64,000 nt of DNA, taken from assembly GCF_900177485.1 (NCBI RefSeq), contig NZ_LT840186.1:1116001-1180000 (forward strand). Reading direction: 5' to 3'. How positions within the stretch are numbered: position 1 is the stretch's first letter; each line of letters opens with the position of its first letter. The translations under genes and the position numbers were made by a program. This DNA is from Candidatus Pelagibacter sp. HIMB1321. Its GTDB lineage: Bacteria; Pseudomonadota; Alphaproteobacteria; Pelagibacterales; Pelagibacteraceae. This document shows positions 57,747 through 64,000 of this stretch, piece after piece. Under the pieces are notes generated by a model. The model did no database searches and had not been told where the DNA came from. It worked only from the letters and a program-made list of their open reading frames with translations.

Positions 57747-59374
57747 TAAATTTTATTTAATTGCCAAACAATATTCTCACTATGGTTGTTTATTATGCCT
57801 GAAATAAAAATATTTTGATTTTGGCTGTATGAATTTTTATTACCAAAATATAAGCCATTATCAATGTCAATGTTGAAGTTATTACATGTAAACTTCCATC
57901 CTTCATCCTCAAGTTCTATAAAAACTGCATTGTTGTCCTGAGTTTTCATTAATTTAACATTTGGCTCTAAATGAAAACGTATATCAAATTTTAAATTCAG
58001 ATTAGTTTTTTTAATCGTAACTTTATCAGTGCCAACAAATTTAAATTGCTCTGGATAGTATTCAATATTTCTCTCATGAATTGCGCTATATTTTTTGTTA
58101 TATCCATCATGGGAGGCACTTATCTTCCAGTAATTTTTTTCAAAAACTATGTTTTTCTTTAATACTTTTAATCCATCCTTTAATAAGAAATTTTTGTTAG
58201 TTTTTTTAAACTTACACGAGGAATTGTCATCAAGAATTAATGTATTATGTGTTGCTGTTGATTTAGACAATTCTTTAAGCTTTTCATTATCACCTGTATA
58301 ATACCCGCAATTACTTATTAGTTTTTTTCCATTAGAAATTATCTCAAAAGATAATGATCCTGATTGATATTCATTAGAAGAGTTTATTGAGGGAGGTTCA
58401 CCAACATCCATTACTAAAGCTATTTTTTTGTCATGTAAAATAGCGTATCCACCAAACTCTTTATTTTCATTTTTAAATTTATAAGTAAATCTTCTTAAAT
58501 AATGATCAAATTCTAAATTATTTGAGACATTGTTCCCATTCATTAGAATGTCAGATTTAATGTTTTGCCAAGTAAAAGCATAGCCTTGTCCTAAATAAAA
58601 TATAGTTTCATTGATTAAATCTGGTACTTCAACCTGAGCTTCTTTAAACCATTCCCGAATTAAGATAAGATATTTAAGATAAAAAATTAACTGTTTAATA
58701 CTTCTTGATTTTGTAAATCCATAATTATCAAATTCTGAATTGCAAATTTTATTTAATAAATTCAGACCATATGAAAGATATTTTTTTTCATCTTTATAAC
58801 TTAGTCCAACTAAAATGATTGCAGCACATCCTATTATTTTATCATTTGTGTTTTTTGAATGGTTTATTTCACCAATTAAATGATTGGTTTGTTTTTGAAT
58901 CATTCCGTTAAATATTTCTAGATAACTTTTATCCGCCTGTTCAATTGTTAAAGTATGATTAGATAGCCAAGCTATTATTCTTTTAGAAGTAAGATCAAAT
59001 TCCCAACTATTTGAATTATACTTATAATTTTTTTCTATCCAGTCAGATATAATTTTTTGTGTATTCTTTTTTGAAGATTTTAAATCAAGGGTAAAAAACC
59101 AGTAGAAATTGTTTAGTCTTTTAAAATTATTATTATTAATATTTTCATTATCCCATAAATTCTCTGTAGAAATACTATCTACATTTATCTTTGTTGTTTG
59201 ATAATTTATTAGTGAAGATAGAAGATGTGGACTTGGCTTATAAACAAATTCTTCATTATGAATTTTAGAAATTTTTCTGTCATAAAAATTTGAATTTAAA
59301 TAAATTTTTCTAAACTGTTGATTTAAATTTTTTAGAAATTGAATAATGAAATTTAAGAAGTTTCTTAAAATCAT
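57746..59374 (-). CDS. Heparinase II/III family protein
   Basis: A 542-aa protein. The N-terminal half is an alpha/alpha toroid (for example SWEFDLTSKRIIAWLSNHTLTIEQADKSYL, cited as about 96-125) and the C-terminal half a beta-sandwich, with HNTLILDDNSSC and RFHLEPNVKLM marking the family. No clear signal peptide is seen. The family includes polysaccharide lyases, but the alphaproteobacterial rpe/purH-linked group has no settled substrate. Confidence 0.85.
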   Translation of the reverse strand: MILRNFLNFIIQFLKNLNQQFRKIYLNSNFYDRKISKIHNEEFVYKPSPHLLSSLINYQTTKINVDSISTENLWDNENINNNNFKRLNNFYWFFTLDLKSSKKNTQKIISDWIEKNYKYNSNSWEFDLTSKRIIAWLSNHTLTIEQADKSYLEIFNGMIQKQTNHLIGEINHSKNTNDKIIGCAAIILVGLSYKDEKKYLSYGLNLLNKICNSEFDNYGFTKSRSIKQLIFYLKYLILIREWFKEAQVEVPDLINETIFYLGQGYAFTWQNIKSDILMNGNNVSNNLEFDHYLRRFTYKFKNENKEFGGYAILHDKKIALVMDVGEPPSINSSNEYQSGSLSFEIISNGKKLISNCGYYTGDNEKLKELSKSTATHNTLILDDNSSCKFKKTNKNFLLKDGLKVLKKNIVFEKNYWKISASHDGYNKKYSAIHERNIEYYPEQFKFVGTDKVTIKKTNLNLKFDIRFHLEPNVKLMKTQDNNAVFIELEDEGWKFTCNNFNIDIDNGLYFGNKNSYSQNQNIFISGIINNHSENIVWQLNKI

Positions 59375-59378
59375 TTAT

Positions 59379-60038
59379 TTATTTTGATTTTAATAAATCT
59401 ATGTTCTTTTTAATGTCACCGTTATTACTTTTAAAAATAGTAGTTCCAGAAACTAAAATATTGGCTCCCGCCTCAATAGCTATCTTTGAATTTTCAAAAT
59501 TAATTCCACCATCTATTTCAATATCAAAATCAACATTTTTTTCCTTTTGAATATTTCTTAGTTCTTTAATTTTTTCTAAAACTTCCGGCATAAACTTTTG
59601 ACCACCAAATCCAGGATTAACACTCATTACCAGTATTAAATCAATTTGATCTAGGTAATCCTTAATCACACTTACTTTTGTTTCAGGATTTAAAGATACT
59701 CCAACTTTTTTACCTAAATCTTTAATCTTTTTAATTGAAGCTGACAAATCATCAGTTGCTTCTGGATGAAATGTAATAATATCAGCACCCGCATCAGCAT
59801 AAGCATCAATATATTTATGCACTGGTGAGATCATTAAATGTACATCAAATTTTATAGAGCAATTTTTTTTTAAAGCTTTAATTACAGGAGGCCCAATCGT
59901 TAAATTTGGTACAAAGTGACCGTCCATTACATCAACATGGATTAAATCAGCGCCTCCTTCTTCTAATCTCTTAATTTCATTACCTAATTGGCTAAAATCA
60001 GCTGATAATATTGAGGGTGAGATCTGTATTTTTTTCAT
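59379..60038 (-). CDS. rpe: Ribulose-phosphate 3-epimerase
   Basis: A 219-aa TIM-barrel enzyme of the pentose-phosphate pathway. ISPSILSADFSQLG at the N-terminus, HVDVMDGHFVPNLTIG with metal ligands, LVMSVNPGFGGQKF and DGGINFEN are all present. Lies 4 bp upstream of the heparinase-like gene on the same strand. Confidence 0.98.
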   Translation of the reverse strand: MKKIQISPSILSADFSQLGNEIKRLEEGGADLIHVDVMDGHFVPNLTIGPPVIKALKKNCSIKFDVHLMISPVHKYIDAYADAGADIITFHPEATDDLSASIKKIKDLGKKVGVSLNPETKVSVIKDYLDQIDLILVMSVNPGFGGQKFMPEVLEKIKELRNIQKEKNVDFDIEIDGGINFENSKIAIEAGANILVSGTTIFKSNNGDIKKNIDLLKSK

Positions 60039-60066
60039 TTGATACTAAATTTATTAGTATCAACTT

Positions 60067-60423
60067 TTAAAATTTTATTGAATTAAAAAATTGATAAATC
60101 TGTCTAGATATTTCGCTTTCAAGAGGAAATGATAGCATCCCCATAACCGAATAGCCTAATAGATAAGGCATTAAATAAAATCTAATCATAAAGAAGAACC
60201 AAGCCACATATAGAGGTACAAGCGGTTGAATAATAAACTTAGGTGTAACGGGTTTGAATACTTTTAATAGTGGATTTGTAAACTTTACAAAGGCTTTCAT
60301 AAAGAAGAATTGAGAGTCTTCTCTTTGGAATATGTTCATTGCAACTCTTCCAACTAAGGTCCACATGATAATTCCAAGAATATAGTCAATTATATAGACT
60401 AGAGGATGAAAGTTAGCAGACAT
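60067..60423 (-). CDS. Small YggT-like membrane protein
   Basis: A 118-aa protein with hydrophobic helices at about 10-27, 62-82 and perhaps 84-95. The layout (helix, TNPLLKVFKPVTPKF in place of the family's lteP..Pir block, then a second hydrophobic region) resembles YggT. Function unknown; the match is by pattern. Located between rpe (28 bp) and the SSS terminator. Confidence 0.6.
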   Translation of the reverse strand: MSANFHPLVYIIDYILGIIMWTLVGRVAMNIFQREDSQFFFMKAFVKFTNPLLKVFKPVTPKFIIQPLVPLYVAWFFFMIRFYLMPYLLGYSVMGMLSFPLESEISRQIYQFFNSIKF

Positions 60424-60457
60424 TAAAGAAATTTATATTGGATAATGAAATGAAATA

Positions 60458-60483
60458 AAAGGGGCGAAATTAATCGCCCCTTT
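60458..60483 (-). terminator. Intrinsic terminator after the SSS operon
   Basis: A 10-bp stem (60458-60467 and 60474-60483) with AATTAA loop and GGGGCGA core. On the minus strand it is followed by a T-rich run. It lies 12 bp after the symporter stop and insulates the YggT-like gene. Confidence 0.85.
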
Positions 60484-60494
60484 AAAAAGATTAT

Positions 60495-62309
60495 TTATTT
60501 TTGGCCGCCGATTACAGCGTTACCCGCAGGTACCCTTGAGTCGTCAACCATTTTCTGAGTAGCAGCACTTGGCTCTGAAGTCATAAGACTTACAACAATC
60601 ATTGCTACTAAACTAACAGTAGATCCGAAGATACCAAATGTTAACTGAGTAATTCCTAAGAATCCACTTCCACCATTACGTACCCAAATTAAATACGCAA
60701 ATCCAGAAATTAATCCTAAAGCCATACCAGCTATAGCACCTTCTTTGTTAGCTCTCTTCCACCATACACCAAGTACAAGTGGCCAGAACAATCCAGACAT
60801 CGCAAAATCAAAAGCCCAGATTACTGAACCTAAGATTCCTTGGATCTCCATGGCTGCAATAGTTGCACCAGCGAAACCAATTACTACAAGTAAGACCCTT
60901 GCAACAACTAGTCGTTTTGCAGTCTCTGCTTTCGGGTCTACCATTTTGTAGTAAACGTCGTGAGAGATTGCATTTGCAATCGCTAGAATTAAACCATCCG
61001 CAGTTGACATCGCAGCTGCTAATCCTCCAGCAGCAACTAGACCTGAGATTACATATGGTAATCCTGCTATTTCTGGTGTTGCTAATACAACGGCTTTACC
61101 ACCCATGAAGAACTCGTTTAATTCAACAGTTCCATTTCCGTTAAAGTCGCTGACAAACATCAGATTAGCTGAGTTCCAGTTTTGATACCAATCGATCGCT
61201 TGAACTTCTGCAATTGATTTACCGATAATACCTGTTGGTAAGTTCGGGTCAATTAGCGCAAGTTTAGAAAGCGTCGCTAACATTGGAGCAGATGAATAAA
61301 GTAGGAAGATAAAGAATACTGACCAACCTACTGATTTTCTAGCTGCTTTTACGCTTGGAGTTGTAAAGAACCTCATCATTACGTGTGGTAATGAAGCTGT
61401 TCCCATCATCATCGCTAATGCTAATGAGATGAAAGCCCAAGGTGTTGCGTTAACTTCAGAGTGAGCCTTAGTAATACCAGCTAACCCTTTAGGTACTGTA
61501 GCTAAATCAGCAGCAGAGTTTTTAACAAACCCAAACTGTTGTTCTAACTCACCAATTCTAGCAACTTCATCAGCTAACATAAAGTGAGGGAAGAAACCCG
61601 CACCGATGTTGTTACTGATCCAGAATACTGGAAGTAGATAAGCTATAATTAGTACAATGTATTGCGCAACTTGCGTCCAAGTTACCCCTCTCATACCACC
61701 AAGCATTGAACATAATAAAATACTTACTAGTCCAACGTATACTGCGTATTGGAACGGGATATCTAGTGCAACAGCTGCAATAGTACCTGTAGCGTTAATT
61801 TGAGCAGTCACATAGGTAAATGAAGCAACCGTTAAAACGATTACAGCAAGTAGTCTAGCTGCATTACCACCGTATCTTGTACCTACGAAATCTGGAACTG
61901 TGTAACAGCCAAATTTTCTTAGATATGGTGCTAATAAAGTTGCAACCAAAACATAACCACCTGTCCAACCAACAAGCAACGCCATGTATCCATAACCTTT
62001 GAAGTAAATACCACCTGCCATTGCAACGAATGAAGCACCAGACATCCAGTCGGCTGCTGTTGCCATTCCGTTGAATACAGTTGGAACTGATCTTCCAGCT
62101 ACATAATAGTTACTCGCTTGAGCTGTTCTAGATAGCCAACCAATTGCTGCGTAGATGAAAATGGTAAAACCTACAAAGCAAATACCTATTGCTTTTGCAG
62201 ACATACCCATCGACTCACCAATTGCCATCAGTAATATGAAAGCTATAAAACCACCTGTATAGATTCCATAAACCTTAGGCAAATTGTCTATAAAATTACC
62301 TTTTATCAT
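60495..62309 (-). CDS. Sodium:solute symporter, large subunit (SSS family)
   Basis: A 604-aa SSS transporter with about 13 helices. GYVLVATLLAPYLRKFGCYTVPDFVGTRYGG and AAMSTADGLILAIANAISHD are typical of the acetate/short-chain-acid branch. Between helices, residues 388-399 form an EF-hand-like loop: DFNGNGTVELNE. It overlaps the DUF4212 subunit by one base, and acs lies close by, so a two-carbon or short carboxylate substrate is plausible but unproved. Codons are G/C-richer than neighbours, suggesting high expression. Confidence 0.9.
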   Translation of the reverse strand: MIKGNFIDNLPKVYGIYTGGFIAFILLMAIGESMGMSAKAIGICFVGFTIFIYAAIGWLSRTAQASNYYVAGRSVPTVFNGMATAADWMSGASFVAMAGGIYFKGYGYMALLVGWTGGYVLVATLLAPYLRKFGCYTVPDFVGTRYGGNAARLLAVIVLTVASFTYVTAQINATGTIAAVALDIPFQYAVYVGLVSILLCSMLGGMRGVTWTQVAQYIVLIIAYLLPVFWISNNIGAGFFPHFMLADEVARIGELEQQFGFVKNSAADLATVPKGLAGITKAHSEVNATPWAFISLALAMMMGTASLPHVMMRFFTTPSVKAARKSVGWSVFFIFLLYSSAPMLATLSKLALIDPNLPTGIIGKSIAEVQAIDWYQNWNSANLMFVSDFNGNGTVELNEFFMGGKAVVLATPEIAGLPYVISGLVAAGGLAAAMSTADGLILAIANAISHDVYYKMVDPKAETAKRLVVARVLLVVIGFAGATIAAMEIQGILGSVIWAFDFAMSGLFWPLVLGVWWKRANKEGAIAGMALGLISGFAYLIWVRNGGSGFLGITQLTFGIFGSTVSLVAMIVVSLMTSEPSAATQKMVDDSRVPAGNAVIGGQK

Positions 62310-62569
62310 TAGTCGTCTCCTTTTTCACTAAAGCCGAATTCTTCATCAATTTTTTCTTGTCTACCTGCAAACCAGAAAATCAGGATTACAAATATTGCAA
62401 GAGAACCTTGACAAGTGAACCAATAAGTTAACGGATATCCAAAAGGTCCCGTCATCTCATTTAATTCAGCTCCAAAAAGGAAGATACCCATTGAGAAAAT
62501 AGCCCAAATTACTAATGTAACAATTAGCAAACCCTTGGTCTTTTCCCAGTGTTGTGCATTTTTTGCCAT
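62309..62569 (-). CDS. DUF4212 symporter small subunit
   Basis: An 86-aa protein with two transmembrane helices (about 13-33 and 46-66), the DUF4212 pattern including GAELNEMTGPFGYPLTYWFTCQGSLAIFVILIFWF, here cited as residues 29-63. This subunit always pairs with the SSS large subunit. A GAGAGGT ribosome site precedes the ATG. First gene of the operon. Confidence 0.92.
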   Translation of the reverse strand: MAKNAQHWEKTKGLLIVTLVIWAIFSMGIFLFGAELNEMTGPFGYPLTYWFTCQGSLAIFVILIFWFAGRQEKIDEEFGFSEKGDD

Positions 62570-62691
62570 TTATACCTCTCTCTTTTAGTTATAACTGTGA
62601 AAACCATACCCATTATGAAACAGATTAAAAGTGTTAAAAATGCTCACATTAGGTTCGTTTTTGCCCTAAATTCTATTAAAAATGTTAATAT

Positions 62692-63315
62692 ATGAAAAAT
62701 TTTAAACTTACCTGGAGAGATTTATCACTAAATGATTTTAAAGTTTATTTTTTTTCATTGTTCAAAGCTTTTATTCCTAAATCAAAAATTCAAAACTTAG
62801 ATCAATTAGAGGAATTTATTCAAACAAAGTCAGCTTGGGTTTCTCAAGTTACACTTTACAGTTATCTTAAAACAAGAATGGGAACAAGATATGTTCTTCA
62901 TTTTGATAATGATGAGTTTATGAAATCTGTAAATGAAGCAAAATGGAATATCTATGCTGTAGCACTCCAAGATTTAACTTTTTTCACATTTTCTTTTTTA
63001 AAAGTTAATTTTAACTTTCAAGACATTAGTAAATCTAAAGAGATTTTTTTAAAAATTTTAGACGATGAAACCACAAATAATATGCCGCTAGATATTATTG
63101 AAAAAACAAAAAAAAATTTTGAAGAAAGGTTTCAAACAATTAATTGGGACAAGTATTATTCAAACCTTCCCTTTAATCCTAGTGCTTTATCGTTGTATGA
63201 ATGGGCACCAATAGCTGAAGAATTAAAAACTCTTGATCGTAAGATTGTTCTAAATTCTGTTATTTTGAAATGGGATATTATTAAAAAAGAGTTTAAGGAT
63301 AGAATTCAGTTTTAA
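62692..63315 (+). CDS. Conserved hypothetical protein
   Basis: A 207-aa soluble protein that I do not recognise. It has no signal peptide or membrane helix and is rich in aromatic residues. The middle ([33 protein letters not shown], about residues 43-75) and the end ([34 protein letters not shown]) look conserved-domain-like. It is divergent from the DUF4212-SSS operon across 122 bp and shares its TTAA stop with acs, which suggests a link to organic-acid uptake, by context only. Confidence 0.75.
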   Translation: MKNFKLTWRDLSLNDFKVYFFSLFKAFIPKSKIQNLDQLEEFIQTKSAWVSQVTLYSYLKTRMGTRYVLHFDNDEFMKSVNEAKWNIYAVALQDLTFFTFSFLKVNFNFQDISKSKEIFLKILDDETTNNMPLDIIEKTKKNFEERFQTINWDKYYSNLPFNPSALSLYEWAPIAEELKTLDRKIVLNSVILKWDIIKKEFKDRIQF

Positions 63316-64000
63316 ATATTTTTTCTATTATCCACTAAACTTTGTACAACACTTGGATCTGCTAAAGTTGTGGTGTCACCAAGTTGACCATGTTCATTAG
63401 CAGCAATTTTTCTTAAAATTCTTCTCATAATTTTTCCAGATCTTGTTTTTGGAAGTCCTGGAGTAAAATGAATTAAATCAGGTGTAGCTAAAGGACCAAT
63501 TTGTTTTCTAACCCAAAGTTTTAGATCTCTCTCTAACTCTCCAGTTTCTTGTTCGCCAGCATTTAAAGTTACATAACAATACAAACCATTACCTTTAATA
63601 TCATGCGGGTAACCAACTACAGCTGCTTCAGCAACTTTTGGATGCGCAACAAAAGCACTTTCTATTTCTGCAGTACCAAGATTGTGTCCTGAAACTATAA
63701 TTACGTCATCCACTCTTCCTGTGATCCAATAATAACCATCCTCATCTCTTCTGCAGCCATCACCTGTGAAGTATTTTCCATCAAATTGAGAAAAATAAGT
63801 ATCAATAAATCTTTGATGATCTCCATAAACAGTTCTCATTTGGCCTGGCCAAGACTGAGCGATACAAAGTCTTCCTTCACCAGCACCTTTTATCTCTTTT
63901 CCGTCTTTATCTAGCAAAACAGGTTTAATTCCATAAAAAGGCTTAGTTGCCGAACCAGGTTTTAGAGGAATTGCACCTGTTTGAGGTGCTATCATTATTC
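63312..64000 (-). CDS. acs: Acetyl-CoA synthetase, C-terminal part (cut by window edge)
   Basis: About 229 C-terminal residues of a roughly 650-aa enzyme. [38 protein letters not shown], cited as the block before the C-terminal domain, and [16 protein letters not shown] with the catalytic, acetylation-prone lysine are clear Acs marks. It makes acetyl-CoA from acetate and ATP. The 5' end lies beyond 64000. Stop shared with the hypothetical gene. Confidence 0.96.
   Translation of the reverse strand, partial: IMIAPQTGAIPLKPGSATKPFYGIKPVLLDKDGKEIKGAGEGRLCIAQSWPGQMRTVYGDHQRFIDTYFSQFDGKYFTGDGCRRDEDGYYWITGRVDDVIIVSGHNLGTAEIESAFVAHPKVAEAAVVGYPHDIKGNGLYCYVTLNAGEQETGELERDLKLWVRKQIGPLATPDLIHFTPGLPKTRSGKIMRRILRKIAANEHGQLGDTTTLADPSVVQSLVDNRKNI

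Noticed and set aside
1..64000. CRISPR arrays, insertion sequences, prophage or integrase genes
   Set aside because: No regularly spaced repeats, transposase or integrase motifs were seen on either strand.

Overview
The window is a very AT-rich (roughly 70% A+T), gene-dense piece of an alphaproteobacterial chromosome. Short intergenic gaps, lysine/asparagine/isoleucine-rich proteins, small versions of many enzymes and the gene order all point to the SAR11 clade (Candidatus Pelagibacter or a close relative). I see no mobile elements, CRISPR arrays or clear pseudogenes. There are 64 supported protein genes (one cut by the right edge) and one tRNA. No gene-free stretch exceeds about 280 bp.

Layout. 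1-7.4 kb: miaB, fur/mur and a short tsaB; a polysaccharide deacetylase facing a Bax-like glucosaminidase; nfuA, trpS, murJ. 7.4-12.9 kb: the malic enzyme-phosphotransacetylase fusion maeB, a BON lipoprotein, rsmI, an LpoA-like lipid/peptidoglycan-factor homologue, rdgB. 13-19.2 kb: grpE-dnaK-dnaJ with RpoH-type promoters, then dapB, nth and a PfkB sugar/nucleoside kinase. 19.2-27.2 kb: a winged-helix regulator divergent from a YkuD protein, yggS, a ThiE-like protein, a porin, then DUF3576-leuS-lptE-holA. 27.2-39 kb: the classic alphaproteobacterial origin-proximal block parB-parA-rsmG-mnmG-mnmE-[two sulfotransferase genes]-rho-hemJ-hemH-hemE, all leftward except one inserted sulfotransferase. 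39.07-39.35 kb: a 280-bp, extremely AT-rich gap between hemE and the PPDK-regulator gene, which is the expected oriC. 39.35-44.7 kb: ppsR-maf-aroE-coaE-dnaQ running right, then secB/fxsA, a Tim44-domain gene and an Smr gene. 44.7-50.5 kb: hslVU divergent from hisB-hisH-hisA-hisF-hisE-hinT-GNAT. 50.5-55 kb: lolA/ftsK, a UbiH-like monooxygenase, a Lon-N-domain protein. 55-60.4 kb: tRNA-Gly(GCC) followed after 12 nt by a second sulfotransferase, phhB, purH, a heparinase II/III protein, rpe and a YggT-like protein. 60.5-64 kb: a two-subunit sodium/solute symporter (SSS + DUF4212), an unknown 207-aa protein and the 3' part of acs.

How it fits together. The centre of the window is a replication/segregation locus: oriC between hemE and ppsR, parAB about 11 kb away, and a perfect 16-bp parS palindrome inside rsmG. 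Genes nearest the origin run away from it on both sides. Heat-shock genes (grpE, dnaK, hslV) carry similar RpoH-like promoters. Streamlining is visible at base level: most convergent gene pairs overlap or abut, and four pairs share one TTAA as both stop codons. Many operon partners are linked by TAATG. Only two convincing intrinsic terminators were seen.

The points most worth a second look are the oriC/parS layout, three sulfotransferase-domain proteins in a lineage known to lack assimilatory sulfate reduction, the tRNA-Gly-sulfotransferase arrangement, an EF-hand-like loop inside the SSS symporter, and the shared-stop architecture.
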